The notes: generated by a model from the sequence alone, not told the origin. A stretch of 64,000 nucleotides of DNA from CAYJAZ01 sp964368455 (GCA_964368455.1 CAYJAZ010000012.1:12469-76468), one strand, 5' to 3'; shown: positions 43,257 to 52,621, counted from the first letter of the stretch. Numbers and translations are program-made.

Positions 43257-45350
43257 ATGGCAAACTTTCTTTTAGAAATCGGAACTGAAGAAATTCCAGC
43301 ACGTTTTTTAGACGACACGCAAAATGAGTTAAACTCACGCTTTGAAATCGCTCTCAAAGAAGCAGAACTTGCTTTTGATAGCATTTCCACTTTTGCAAGC
43401 CCACGCAGAGCTTGTATATATATTAAAAATCTTGCAGAGAAGCAAGAATTAAAAGAAGAAATATTTTTAGGGCCAGCAAAGAAAATTGCTTATGCTGAAG
43501 ATGGTTCTCTTTCTAAAGCTGCACTTGGCTTTGCACGCGGACATAAAGTAGAAGAGAGTGAACTTTTTCTTACAGAAACAGAAAAAGGCACATACATAGC
43601 AGTTAAAAAACAAGTAGGTGGAAAAAGTGCTAAAGAAGTTTTAGAAAGTCTTTGTCCACAAATTATTCTTGCATTACCTTTTCCAAAAAGAATGCGTTGG
43701 AATAGCTACACTTTAGCTTATGCTAGGCCTATACATTGGTTTCTTGCTTTGTTAGACAATGAAATTATCAACTTTAATGTAGGCGAAATTGCCTCTTCAA
43801 ACACAACAAACACTCATCGCATTCATGGTGAGAAAAATGTCAAAGTTGAAACTATTGACGATTATTTTGCACTACTTCAAAAGCAAAAAATAGTGCTAGA
43901 TGCAGACAAAAGAAAGGCTATTATTATTGAAAAAGGAAATAATTTAGCTTCTCAAAAAAATGCAAAAGTATTATGGAAAGAAAGTTTACTTGATGAAGTG
44001 AAGGGGCTTGTTGAATATCCTGTTCCTTTACTTGCAGATTTTGACACTTCTTTTCTTGAACTACCAAAAGAAGTTCTTCTTACAAGCATGGAATCGCATC
44101 AAAAAAGTTTTGGTATTGAAGCAGAAGACGGAAAATTATTGCCGCATTTTCTCACAGTTCTTAACCTTGAACCTCTCGACACAAGCGTAGTAAAGCAAGG
44201 TTGGGAAAGAGTTCTAAGAGCTAGACTAGAAGACGCACGCTTTTTCTGGAAAACAGATAATGCAATTTTAGAAAATTCTGGCTTTGACACTTGGCTTGAA
44301 AAATTAGACAAGGTTATCTTCTTAGGCCCTCTCGGTTCTATGGGCGATAAAAGCCGTAGATTAGAAAAATTGATGGCAGCACTTGCAAAAAAACTCTCAC
44401 TCAAAGAAGATCTAGCAGCAAGAGCAGGCAGATGTGCTAAGGCTGATCTAGTAAGTTCAATGGTAAATGAATTCGATACCTTGCAAGGTATTATGGGTGG
44501 AATTTACGCAAATAAATTGCAAGAAAAAGAGCTTGGTGAAGCGATTAGCGAGCATTATTTACCTGCTGGCCCAGAAACAAATGTGCCTACAAATAATTAT
44601 GCCGCCTTGCTTTCTTTATGCGATAAGGCCGATACATTAGTTGGTTTATTTGGCTTGAACAATATTCCAAGCGGTACAGCCGATCCTTATGCTCTTCGTA
44701 GAAACGCACTTGGTATTGCAAGAATTTTGCGTGATAAAAAATGGAATATATCAATAGAAGAAATTTTCGCACTTGCGTATTCTTTCTATGCAGCAGATAT
44801 TAAATGGAAATTATCTAAAGAAGAATGCCTTGAAAAACTTATGGAATTCTACCATCTTAGAGTGAAAAACCTTTTCTTGTCTGAAGGCAATGACCCACTC
44901 TTTGTTGAAGCTATCCTTTCCATTAAGCAAGAAGCAAGTATGTCTGAATTAAGTGCAAAATTACAAGCCTTGCTTGAATTTGCAAAGCATGAAAAATATC
45001 TAGCTACTGTGCAAAGTTTTAAACGTATTTCAAATATTATACGCAAACAAGCTTTGGCCTATACATTAACCACTGAAATCAAAAGAGAAATTTTAGAAAA
45101 CGATGCTGAAAAAGCTCTTGTTGCAGCTTGCGAAAAATTTAGTCAAAAAAGCGAACAAGCTTTAAAAGATGGGAATTTTGCTCTTTGTTTTGAAGAGCTT
45201 GCAGCAATTTCATCGGCAATAGACGCTTTCTTTGATTCAACTATGGTTATGGCAGAAGATGAAAAAGTTCGACAAAATAGATTAAACCTTTTATATACAA
45301 TACAAAAGCCTCTTGCTACACTTGCTGACTTCTCAGCACTACAAATCTAA
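43257..45350 (+). CDS. glyS: Glycyl-tRNA synthetase beta subunit
   Basis: 697 residues, tRNA-recognition subunit. The opening LLEIGTEEIPARFL is diagnostic. Later come FPKRMRWN, HRIHGEKNV, an HD-like domain around RAARAGRCAKADLVSSMVNEF (loosely), NIPSGTADPYALRRNALGI and a C-terminal anticodon-binding helical bundle. Length agrees with the family (E. coli 689). Next gene starts 12 nt after the stop. Confidence 0.97.
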   Translation: MANFLLEIGTEEIPARFLDDTQNELNSRFEIALKEAELAFDSISTFASPRRACIYIKNLAEKQELKEEIFLGPAKKIAYAEDGSLSKAALGFARGHKVEESELFLTETEKGTYIAVKKQVGGKSAKEVLESLCPQIILALPFPKRMRWNSYTLAYARPIHWFLALLDNEIINFNVGEIASSNTTNTHRIHGEKNVKVETIDDYFALLQKQKIVLDADKRKAIIIEKGNNLASQKNAKVLWKESLLDEVKGLVEYPVPLLADFDTSFLELPKEVLLTSMESHQKSFGIEAEDGKLLPHFLTVLNLEPLDTSVVKQGWERVLRARLEDARFFWKTDNAILENSGFDTWLEKLDKVIFLGPLGSMGDKSRRLEKLMAALAKKLSLKEDLAARAGRCAKADLVSSMVNEFDTLQGIMGGIYANKLQEKELGEAISEHYLPAGPETNVPTNNYAALLSLCDKADTLVGLFGLNNIPSGTADPYALRRNALGIARILRDKKWNISIEEIFALAYSFYAADIKWKLSKEECLEKLMEFYHLRVKNLFLSEGNDPLFVEAILSIKQEASMSELSAKLQALLEFAKHEKYLATVQSFKRISNIIRKQALAYTLTTEIKREILENDAEKALVAACEKFSQKSEQALKDGNFALCFEELAAISSAIDAFFDSTMVMAEDEKVRQNRLNLLYTIQKPLATLADFSALQI

Positions 45351-45362
45351 AGAGAGTTTGCT

Positions 45363-46370
45363 ATGTCATATTTTCATCAGTATCCAGAAATCTTGGCAAA
45401 GATTAAAGGCATGCTTCAGTCCAACGAAAATTGGTTGATATTGATTAATGCCGATCCTGATGCAATGGCAAGCTCTATGGCTTTGAAAAAACTCCTTTCA
45501 AAAAACGTGAAGAGTGTTGATATTGCAAGTATTAACATTCTTTCACGTCCTGATAATTTAGCAATGGTGAAGCTTCTAAATATTCATATGTTGCCTTATG
45601 AAGCAAAAATCCTCAAAAATTACCAACGCTTCGCAATTATCGATTCACAACCGCATCACAGCCCGCACTTTAAAGATATAAAGTTTGATATCATTATAGA
45701 TCATCATCCCGTCACAGAGCAGTCTGTGCTCGATTCAGAAATAAATATGATCTTACCAAAACTCGGTACATCTTCATCACTCATGACTGAAATCTTGTAT
45801 AATGCAAAAATAAGAATTTCAAAAAAACTCGCAACAGCCCTGCAATTTGGTATTCGATCTGATACAGCTTCCTTTGGTAGAGCATCCACAGAAGTAGATC
45901 TAAGGGCTTATCATTATTTATCTAAATTTGCAGATCATCATCTGCTTTTACAAATTCTAAGAAGTGAATATATTCCAGAATGGTTGCCCTTTTTTGCCAT
46001 TGCTATCGAAAATATCAAGAAATGTGAAAGCGGAAAATTCTGCTATCTTGGCGATATAAACACGCCTGATATGCTTGTCGGCATTGCAGACTTCTTTCAA
46101 AAAGTTAATGGAATAAAATGGGTCGCGATTTCTGGTGTTTATGAAGAAAAATTAATTATTGTTTTTCGCGGAAATGGTAATTTAGATCTTGGACAAATAG
46201 CTCTCAACGCTTTTAATACCATAGGTTCAGCTGGAGGCCATCCGCATATGGCAAGAGCTGAAGTGCCTTTAGAAGCATTCAAGCAAATCAAAGAAGAAAA
46301 AGAAGACTTTGTTTTTAGTGAATTAGCAAAATATTCAAAAAATAAAGAATTCAAAATCAAGAGAAAATAA
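45363..46370 (+). CDS. DHH-family phosphoesterase (NrnA-like)
   Basis: 335 residues. The DHH domain shows the metal motifs NADPDAMAS (D31, D33), AIIDSQ (D94) and IIDHHP (D113-H115); a DHHA1-type C-terminus contains GSAGGHPHMARAEVP. Relatives are oligoribonuclease/pAp phosphatases (NrnA) and cyclic-dinucleotide hydrolases. There is no membrane or PAS part, so a cytoplasmic nanoRNase or pAp phosphatase is more likely than GdpP. It is the last gene of the gcvT operon, with composite repeat c 29 bp after the stop. Confidence 0.88.
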   Translation: MSYFHQYPEILAKIKGMLQSNENWLILINADPDAMASSMALKKLLSKNVKSVDIASINILSRPDNLAMVKLLNIHMLPYEAKILKNYQRFAIIDSQPHHSPHFKDIKFDIIIDHHPVTEQSVLDSEINMILPKLGTSSSLMTEILYNAKIRISKKLATALQFGIRSDTASFGRASTEVDLRAYHYLSKFADHHLLLQILRSEYIPEWLPFFAIAIENIKKCESGKFCYLGDINTPDMLVGIADFFQKVNGIKWVAISGVYEEKLIIVFRGNGNLDLGQIALNAFNTIGSAGGHPHMARAEVPLEAFKQIKEEKEDFVFSELAKYSKNKEFKIKRK

Positions 46371-46399
46371 ATATTATTTTTTGTTTTTTACTGTTTTTT

Positions 46400-46967
46400 T
46401 GCCTCCGGCGGCCAAAGGAGTTGAACCCCTTTGGAAACCCCAATAAGGCAAGGTGAGTGCCTAGGGTATTAGTTAGAATTTCATTTATTTTTTTTATTTG
46501 CGAAAAAGTTTTAAGGCTAAAATGCTTTGCATTTTAGCCTTAAATACTGTTTCGCTTTAAAATAGTGAGAAATTAATTTTAATTATAATCAATATGCCAT
46601 TTGTCACTACGTTCCAAATATGAGTTCTTTAGTTAGTGTAAAGAATAAAGTCGAAAGTTGTGAATGAAATGCTCTAGACTCGTCATTGCGAGGAGTGTAA
46701 CGACGTGGCAATCCATGCTTTTTAAAGATTGAATTTTTTTCCTATGCACATTTGGAACGCAGTGACAAATGGTAAATTAGATTATGCGAATTGATTATTC
46801 ATATTTTAAAGCGAAACAGTATTTAATGTTTTGGTGCGAAGCACTAAAACATTAAAACTTTTTCGCAAATAAAAAAAATAAAAAACTACTTTAGCCACTT
46901 CCCTACGCATTTATCTTGCCTTATTCGGGTTTGCAAAGGGGGCTTGCCCCTTTGCCCGCCGGAGGCA
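46400..46967. repeat. Composite nested-palindrome repeat, copy c (complete, opposite orientation to b)
   Basis: 568 bp with the same A-B-C-D-C'-B'-A' order. The left half (46400 to about 46760) is nearly identical to the reverse complement of the right half of copy b, including non-palindromic filler such as GAATAAAGTCGAAAG. The right A' stem is GCAAAGGGG / CCCCTTTGC; the right B' tip pairs TGTTTTGGTGC with GCACTAAAACA. It lies between convergent DHH and aminotransferase genes. Confidence 0.85.
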
Positions 46968-46986
46968 TAGGAGGCATAAAAGAATC

Positions 46987-47922
46987 TTAATATGCTATGC
47001 CTTCATCTACAATATTTTGAAGTAAAAGTTCACGTAATTTCAAAGCCATAGGCCCTACTTTTCCATTGCCTATGTCTTTATAATTGTATTGAGTAACGCC
47101 AACGCAAGCCCAGACGCTTCCGATAGAAAAAACTTCGTCAGCACTTTGCAAAAATTCTTCTGTGATGTCTTTTAGGCAGACTTCTCCTAATTCTTTTGCT
47201 TTTTCCATGGCTGTAATAACTGTTGTGCCAGAAAGAATATGTTCAAAAGTTGGGAAATAAAAAATCCCATCTTTATACATTCCTACATTACTTATAGCAG
47301 ATTCTGCTAGATGGTTGTTCACATCGTATGAAAAGACAATATCAACATTTCTATCGTGTGCTTCTTGGCTCATCAAAACATTAGGCAGATAATTTGTGGA
47401 TTTTATCTTGGCTAAATATCTTTGTTTTACAGGGATTTCAGATCGATGTGCTGTGAATCCTTGTAAATAATCATCATTCTTTTTAGCTTTGCTTTCAGCT
47501 GCAATGATATAAAGACTTGCCTGCGGACATTCCTTTGGATCAACTCCAAAACCGCCAACTCCTCTTCCTATTAATAGACGAATACTGCCTTCGTCAAAAT
47601 CAGCTAAGGTAGCGGTTTGTAGGATTTTTTCTCTTAGTTCAGAAAGAGTAAGAGGAAGTTTCATACTTAAGGCTTCTAAAGAATTTTGCAGACGAGCTAA
47701 ATGCTTATCTAATTGTATTACTTTTCTTTTTCTGCAAGCAATTGATTCAAAAACACCGTCGCCTCTGTGCACGATATGATCGTCTAGAGGAAGCATAAGT
47801 GCGTGATTATCTTTGCAAAAAATATCTAAAGTGTGATTGTAAAAAGCCTTTATATTATTAATTCCCTTTAATTCTTGCTCTTTACGAAGCTTTGTAAAGG
47901 TTTCATAGTCAACTATTCGCAT
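46987..47922 (-). CDS. Class IV aminotransferase (branched-chain / aminodeoxychorismate-lyase-like)
   Basis: 311 residues, fold type IV PLP enzyme. PLP lysine probably K174 in KIKSTNYLPNVLM. Other blocks are HRGDGVFESIACR (about 52-64), LLIGRGVGGFGVDP, AESAISNVGMYKDG and GTTVITAMEKAKELG. It could be a 4-amino-4-deoxychorismate lyase (folate), a branched-chain or a D-amino-acid aminotransferase; motifs do not settle this. The N-terminus is about 25 residues longer than usual. The start overlaps the region 2 nt from the CBS-protein stop, so the two are coupled. Confidence 0.85.
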   Translation of the reverse strand: MRIVDYETFTKLRKEQELKGINNIKAFYNHTLDIFCKDNHALMLPLDDHIVHRGDGVFESIACRKRKVIQLDKHLARLQNSLEALSMKLPLTLSELREKILQTATLADFDEGSIRLLIGRGVGGFGVDPKECPQASLYIIAAESKAKKNDDYLQGFTAHRSEIPVKQRYLAKIKSTNYLPNVLMSQEAHDRNVDIVFSYDVNNHLAESAISNVGMYKDGIFYFPTFEHILSGTTVITAMEKAKELGEVCLKDITEEFLQSADEVFSIGSVWACVGVTQYNYKDIGNGKVGPMALKLRELLLQNIVDEGIAY

Positions 47923-47924
47923 GT

Positions 47925-49028
47925 TTAGCCTTTATCTGTAGTATTACTTTCAGAAGTATTTATACTTTCTGCTTGTTGTAAATTTAAACTTCTCAATGCC
48001 TTAGGCAAAGCTTTGGCACTTTCACGTAAATCTGCAACTACGTCAGATTCGTCAACAATTTCTCTGCCAAGCATTTCTTCAATAACATCTTCAAGAGTTG
48101 TAACTCCTGCTAATCCGCCGTATTCATCAAAAACGGCAGCTAAATGTTGTCTTGACTCTAGAAAACTCAAAAGAGCTTTGTCTATAGTTTGGCTTTCAGG
48201 AATGAAAGCTATTGGCGTCATGAGGTTTTCAAGCGGAGTGTTAAGATCAATTTCCTCGCCTAAGAATGTTTTACGCAGATATTTTGAAAGTTCTTTTTGC
48301 GTGATAAGGCCAACAATATCTTCATTATTGCTTTTATAAAGAGGAATACGTGTGAATTGCGAGAGTCTTTCTTGTTTTAAAGCTTCTTGAATTGTCATAT
48401 CTGCTGGAAGAGAAAAGACCATTGTTCGCGGTGTCATGATTTCGTGAATATATTTTTTATCAAGAGCAAGGATATTTGTGATAACTTTTTCTTCAAAATC
48501 TTCAATACCGCCGGCTTCAGCAGACATTTTTGCCATAATGCGTATGTCATCGTCAGTAGCTTCGGGAGTTCCCTTATTTTTTGTGATAAGCCCAGTAATC
48601 AGAGAAGAAAAAATGATAAATGGTGTAAATATATAGATAAGGCCTTTAAGAGGGTAGGCAAGGATGATTGAAAGTTGATTTGCGTAAACAACGCCAAAAG
48701 TTTTTGGCAAGATTTCGCCAACAATAAGAATAAGAACTGTAAAGCCCATTGTAAACCAAATAAGATTTTCTGGGCCAAGTGCAGCTGAAGCTAAAGCACC
48801 AGCAACTGCAGAACCAGCTGTGTTTGCGACGGTATTTAAAGTGAGTACGGCTGAAATTGGTTTGTCGATTTTTGAACGTAATTCAAAGAGTAATTTACCA
48901 ACTGGGCGATTTTCTTCTTTAAGTTTTTCAATATGTGTCCAAGGAACGGAATAAAGCATGGCTTCTGTTGTCGAGCAAAGAGCGGAAATGAGTGCGGCCA
49001 AAGCCACCGTCACTATCAGAGCTATCAT
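47925..49028 (-). CDS. CNNM/CorC-type DUF21 and CBS-pair membrane protein
   Basis: 367 residues. DUF21/CNNM transmembrane domain (about 1-150, four helices, with the TLNTVANTAGSAVAGA and GEILPKTFGVVYA signatures), then two CBS domains (about 195-320: IMTPRTMVFSLPADMTIQEAL and LMTPIAFIPESQTIDKAL) and HLAAVFDEYGGLAGVTTLEDVIEE. The C-terminal transporter-associated (CorC_HlyC) domain seems missing: after VDESDV only a short Ser/Thr-rich tail follows. Family members export or regulate magnesium/cobalt. Clear promoter upstream at 49067-49095. Confidence 0.9.
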   Translation of the reverse strand: MIALIVTVALAALISALCSTTEAMLYSVPWTHIEKLKEENRPVGKLLFELRSKIDKPISAVLTLNTVANTAGSAVAGALASAALGPENLIWFTMGFTVLILIVGEILPKTFGVVYANQLSIILAYPLKGLIYIFTPFIIFSSLITGLITKNKGTPEATDDDIRIMAKMSAEAGGIEDFEEKVITNILALDKKYIHEIMTPRTMVFSLPADMTIQEALKQERLSQFTRIPLYKSNNEDIVGLITQKELSKYLRKTFLGEEIDLNTPLENLMTPIAFIPESQTIDKALLSFLESRQHLAAVFDEYGGLAGVTTLEDVIEEMLGREIVDESDVVADLRESAKALPKALRSLNLQQAESINTSESNTTDKG

Positions 49029-49066
49029 AAATTTTTTTTATCCTTATACAATGGTTTTCTTTGTGT

Positions 49067-49095
49067 ACTGTATTCTTTAGAAGCATTAAAGTCAA
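49067..49095 (-). promoter_or_regulatory. Promoter of the CNNM/CorC-type gene
   Basis: Minus-strand TTGACT (49095-49090), 17-bp spacer, TACAGT (49072-49067). Confidence 0.7.
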
Positions 49096-49149
49096 GTATT
49101 TGGGGATAAAAGTAATTTACATTATAAAATTTTGGAAGAAGTAAGATAA

Positions 49150-49178
49150 TTGACTTTAATCCGCCTTTCTCCTACTAT
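49150..49178 (+). promoter_or_regulatory. Promoter of the AbiEii-like gene
   Basis: TTGACT (49150-49155), 17-bp spacer, TACTAT (49173-49178). It predicts a leader of about 40 nt before the ATG at 49223. Confidence 0.7.
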
Positions 49179-49222
49179 TAAATAAGTGGAACACAGATAA
49201 AACTTTATAAAGAGGCCTGCAA

Positions 49223-50023
49223 ATGAAAGATTATTCTCAAAGCGAATTTAATATACAAAAAGCTCCGCAAAAAGCATTAAATGCTCTTTTGTCTAAGGAT
49301 GAATTTACAATTATCCCAGCACTTAATGATTTTAAAGACGATGGTTTTGTGCTTTATGGAAGTTTGGCAACTACTTTGCAATTACAGCATAGACATGCAA
49401 AAAGTTTTGACTTTTTCACTGACGCAACAATTCCAACAGAAGAATTAGAAAAAAATCTCAGAGAAAAATACACTTTCTTGAGCGATGCAGAATTGATAAA
49501 AAAAGACGATAGAATGCTTGTTTTAGAAACAAAGAAAGGAATTATTTTTTCATTTTTTACACAAATTTCCACAGGCAGAGTAGGCGAACCTCTTTTGTAT
49601 AAAGGAATGAAACTTGCTTCTTTAGCAGATTTATTTGCTTATAAAATTAATAAATTAGCAAAAAGAACAAGAATTTCAGACTATCAAGATGTTGCAGCCT
49701 TGATAGGTGCTGGGCAAAGCATTGAACATGCTTTTGCAAATGCCAAAGCTTTATTTGGTGACGACTTTGCTGTTGAAGAAACTATTCAAGCTATTTCAAA
49801 CTTTGTTGTTTCACAAAATTTCATGGAATTATCTTCTATTATGAAAGAAAATATCATTGCTTCGCTTATTAATTTAGACAAAGTGAATGAGCAATTGACT
49901 CAAACAGAAACAACAGCGGAAAATGCAGTAGAAAATGTAGCTGAAAATGCAGCAGAAGAAGCAGATGAAAAGGCAGAAAAACAAAATCTTGCAGGCATTA
50001 TTCTTTCGCCAACAATTTCATAA
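49223..50023 (+). CDS. AbiEii-like nucleotidyltransferase family protein
   Basis: 266 residues. The pattern LYGSLATTLQLQHRHAKSFDFFTD (G46-S47, D63) resembles the GG(T/S)...DFDFF start of AbiEii/DUF1814 toxins and related nucleotidyltransferases. LASLADLFAYKINKLAKRTRISDYQDVAAL (about 132-161) fits the family's K-x-x-R-x-x-x-R-D-x-x-D block. No AbiEi antitoxin is next to it, so it may be a domesticated member rather than a toxin-antitoxin module. The C-terminal tail (about 225-257) is Ala/Glu/Asn-rich with repeated AEN units. It is 24 nt upstream of the YkgJ gene. Confidence 0.75.
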   Translation: MKDYSQSEFNIQKAPQKALNALLSKDEFTIIPALNDFKDDGFVLYGSLATTLQLQHRHAKSFDFFTDATIPTEELEKNLREKYTFLSDAELIKKDDRMLVLETKKGIIFSFFTQISTGRVGEPLLYKGMKLASLADLFAYKINKLAKRTRISDYQDVAALIGAGQSIEHAFANAKALFGDDFAVEETIQAISNFVVSQNFMELSSIMKENIIASLINLDKVNEQLTQTETTAENAVENVAENAAEEADEKAEKQNLAGIILSPTIS

Positions 50024-50047
50024 AAAACTTTTATTACAATAGATTAT

Positions 50048-50761
50048 ATGACAAATAATAATAGAGATAAGGACAATAGCGATAAAAATTTTACATCGGT
50101 ATTAAATAAACTTGACGTCAGTTTTGAAGATCACACACAGGAAGAATTTCCTTCATGGCTCACACGAGCTACTGATTTTCGCTTAAATATGCCAGAAGAG
50201 CAGGCTCAGCCTTGGCTTTCCTTTCTTCTTGATGCTTATGCTATAGTTGATGCTTCTATAGATGATGCTATAGAACTAGCAAAAAGCAATAATAATAAGC
50301 ATATATGCGAAGAAGGATGTGTGCATTGTTGTTTTCAAACCATTCCAATCACGCCAGTTGAAGCAATGGGCATACGCTATGCTATCAATAAACTTTTACC
50401 AAGAATTGAACGCGAAGCCATTCAAAAGCAATTACTTGAGCAAGAGGGCAATAAAGAATGGAATAAAGGGCAATGTCCTTTCTTGCTTGAAAATAGATGT
50501 TCAATTTATCCTTTAAGGCCAATACCTTGCAGGAGATATCTTGTATTGAATACAAGATGTCTTTCGCCACAAGAAGATGTATTTACTACTCGTCCAAAGG
50601 ATATTCTTGATTCCGACAGAGCCGCTCTTTATGCCGCTTTAGCACATACTTCACCTGTTTATTCTAGTCTTGGCATAACAGAAAAAGGTAAAGTGCTTTC
50701 TTTTGATAATTTCAAACAGCTTTTTGTGGATATTAGGGAAGTGGATTGGTTGAAAAACTAG
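50048..50761 (+). CDS. YkgJ-family cysteine-cluster protein
   Basis: 237 residues. An N-terminal helical region precedes a YkgJ/UPF0153 cysteine cluster: C87, C91, C94, C95, then C143, C151 (ENRCSIYPLRPIPC) and C161, C171. Such proteins bind zinc or an iron-sulfur cluster; the biochemical role is not established. The cluster RPIPCRRYLVLNTRC is well conserved. It is co-transcribed with the AbiEii-like gene and ends at a terminator shared with rsmG. Confidence 0.88.
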   Translation: MTNNNRDKDNSDKNFTSVLNKLDVSFEDHTQEEFPSWLTRATDFRLNMPEEQAQPWLSFLLDAYAIVDASIDDAIELAKSNNNKHICEEGCVHCCFQTIPITPVEAMGIRYAINKLLPRIEREAIQKQLLEQEGNKEWNKGQCPFLLENRCSIYPLRPIPCRRYLVLNTRCLSPQEDVFTTRPKDILDSDRAALYAALAHTSPVYSSLGITEKGKVLSFDNFKQLFVDIREVDWLKN

Positions 50762-50838
50762 ACTATTTCTAAAATACACAAAATTTTTGAATTGAGAAAC
50801 ACAAGCTAAGGAAATAATTTAAAAACATATTCTAAGAT

Positions 50839-50877
50839 AGAGCAGTTTTAATTTTGATTGAAACTGCTCTAGATTTT
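50839..50877. terminator. Terminator between the YkgJ gene and rsmG
   Basis: AGAGCAGTTT / AAACTGCTCT (10 bp) followed by AGATTTTT. The 3' arm overlaps the rsmG stop codon (50869-50871). Confidence 0.75.
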
Positions 50878-51627
50878 TGTGAATGCGTGAAAATACCTTT
50901 TTTGTCTGTAATTGCCAATAGAAGATTCTTTTACTTCGTATTCCATGCTCTTTGTGATTTTCCAAAGTTCTGATGCTCTAGGTGCTCTTTCGTTAAGCAT
51001 AAGTAATAAAACACCATTCTTCTTTAAATGCGGATAGACAAATTCAGTCAATTCTTCATAAGGCATGAAAGCGCGACTGACTATCATATCGGCTTGAATT
51101 TCTTTTGCCATTTTTTGTGCAAAGAATTTTTCTGCTCTGCCCCAGAAAACTTGTGTGTTTGCAAGAGGTTGCTTTAATAAAAATGTTGTCATGAATAAAG
51201 CTCTTTTTTCTCTTGATTCTACAAGATAATAAGAACCTTCTTGCCATAGACAACGCAAAGGTAAGCCAGGTAAGCCAGCTCCAGAACCTAAATCCCAAGT
51301 TTCAAGTCCACTTGGTAAATCCAATGCATGGATGAAGTCTACTAAATAATGGCTGTCAATAATAAGTTCTGAAAGCGTTTGCTTCCATTCTAATGTGCCA
51401 ACTAAATTAATACGCGTATTCCAGAGCATAAGACTGTCAAGATAGCTACGCAAGGCAAAGCTTTCTTGTTCTGTCATTTCCATACCTAATGAATCACAGA
51501 CTTTTTTAAAATCTTCTGCCTTTATAGGGTCTGGCTTTTGTAGATGTTTTGGTTTTTCTTTTTCAAGTCTTTGACTGCCGCTTCTTTTCTTTTCTACACT
51601 ATATTTCTTGGACTTTTTGTCTTTCAT
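50869..51627 (-). CDS. rsmG: 16S rRNA m7G527 methyltransferase
   Basis: 252 residues. The SAM-binding motif is WDLGSGAGLPGLPL (about 111-124), with VESREKRALFM (about 137-147) and IVSRAF as further RsmG markers. It methylates G527 of 16S rRNA; loss gives low-level streptomycin resistance in other bacteria. The N-terminal ~40 residues are lysine-rich and extra compared with the ~207-residue E. coli protein. They probably contact rRNA or are a loose extension. Confidence 0.94.
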   Translation of the reverse strand: MKDKKSKKYSVEKKRSGSQRLEKEKPKHLQKPDPIKAEDFKKVCDSLGMEMTEQESFALRSYLDSLMLWNTRINLVGTLEWKQTLSELIIDSHYLVDFIHALDLPSGLETWDLGSGAGLPGLPLRCLWQEGSYYLVESREKRALFMTTFLLKQPLANTQVFWGRAEKFFAQKMAKEIQADMIVSRAFMPYEELTEFVYPHLKKNGVLLLMLNERAPRASELWKITKSMEYEVKESSIGNYRQKRYFHAFTKI

Positions 51628-51665
51628 TGTTCTACTTCTTCATGATTTTAAAAAGTAATAATAAA

Positions 51666-52466
51666 TTATATATCTAATTCTAGGCCTACAGGGCAATGAT
51701 CTGAACCCATTTGCTGATCTTCTATCCAAGCATCCTTGATTTGTGGTTTAAGTGCTTGAGATACAAAGAAATAATCTATACGCCAACCTACGTTCTTTGG
51801 TCTTGCTCCAGATTTATAGGACCACCAAGTGTATTTATCTTCAATGTTTCCATGTACTTGTCTAAAAGTATCAATGTAGCCATTTTCAGTAAATTTATCT
51901 AAAAAAGCTCTTTCTATAGGGAGAAAACCAGTAGACTTTGTATTTGTTTTTGGACGGGCTAAATCAATGGCATGATGTGCTATATTGAAGTCTCCGCAGA
52001 CAACTAAAGGCTTATTTTTTGTAAGTTCTTCAGCATAATTATAAAAAGAATCAAAAAAGCCCATCTTATATTCTAATCTTTTGTGATTGCCTGTAAACTT
52101 TCCGTTTTCATCAGCTAAAGGTTCGCCACCATTTGGAAAATAACCATTAATAAAATGGAAATTTTCGTATTCTAGGTGGAGGATTCTGCCTTCGCCTTGG
52201 TATTTTTCGTCAGGTAATTCATAGACGACATTCAAAGGTTCTTTTTTAGCAAAAACAGCTACGCCAGAATAACCTTTCTTGACTTGTGAAGAGCAAAAAT
52301 AGGTATTGTATTCTTTTGCTAAGCCTAAATCATCGCCAATTTGAGATTTTTCAGCTTTGATTTCTTGCAAGGCCATAATGTCGTATTGGCTTTCTTCAAA
52401 CCATTTCCAATCTTCTTTCTTCATCAAGGCACGTATGCCATTGACATTCCATGAGGCAAATTTCAT
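51666..52466 (-). CDS. xth: Exodeoxyribonuclease III (AP endonuclease)
   Basis: 266 residues, EEP-fold nuclease acting in base-excision repair. N8 in WNVNGIRA, E35 in ALQEIKAE, the catalytic GDFNIAH and C-terminal GSDHCPV are all present. Length equals the family (268 in E. coli). It starts 39 nt upstream of the rsmG start and may be transcribed with it. Confidence 0.95.
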   Translation of the reverse strand: MKFASWNVNGIRALMKKEDWKWFEESQYDIMALQEIKAEKSQIGDDLGLAKEYNTYFCSSQVKKGYSGVAVFAKKEPLNVVYELPDEKYQGEGRILHLEYENFHFINGYFPNGGEPLADENGKFTGNHKRLEYKMGFFDSFYNYAEELTKNKPLVVCGDFNIAHHAIDLARPKTNTKSTGFLPIERAFLDKFTENGYIDTFRQVHGNIEDKYTWWSYKSGARPKNVGWRIDYFFVSQALKPQIKDAWIEDQQMGSDHCPVGLELDI

Positions 52467-52586
52467 ATATCTTCCTTATTTCTTCTCTTTTAAAAAAGAA
52501 AAATCTTTCTTGTTTTGTAAAGAATATACTGTATTTTTTCAAATAGCAAGAAGGCATAAAAGGGCATTTTAGAATAAATCTAGAAC

Positions 52587-52615
52587 TTGACTAGAAAGTT
52601 TCAATTGTATATTAT
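52587..52615 (+). promoter_or_regulatory. ftsK promoter placing transcription start at the start codon
   Basis: TTGACT (52587-52592), 17-bp spacer, TATTAT (52610-52615). Counting 7 bp on gives 52622, the A of the ftsK ATG. This predicts a leaderless message. Confidence 0.65.
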
Positions 52616-52621
52616 ACACAC

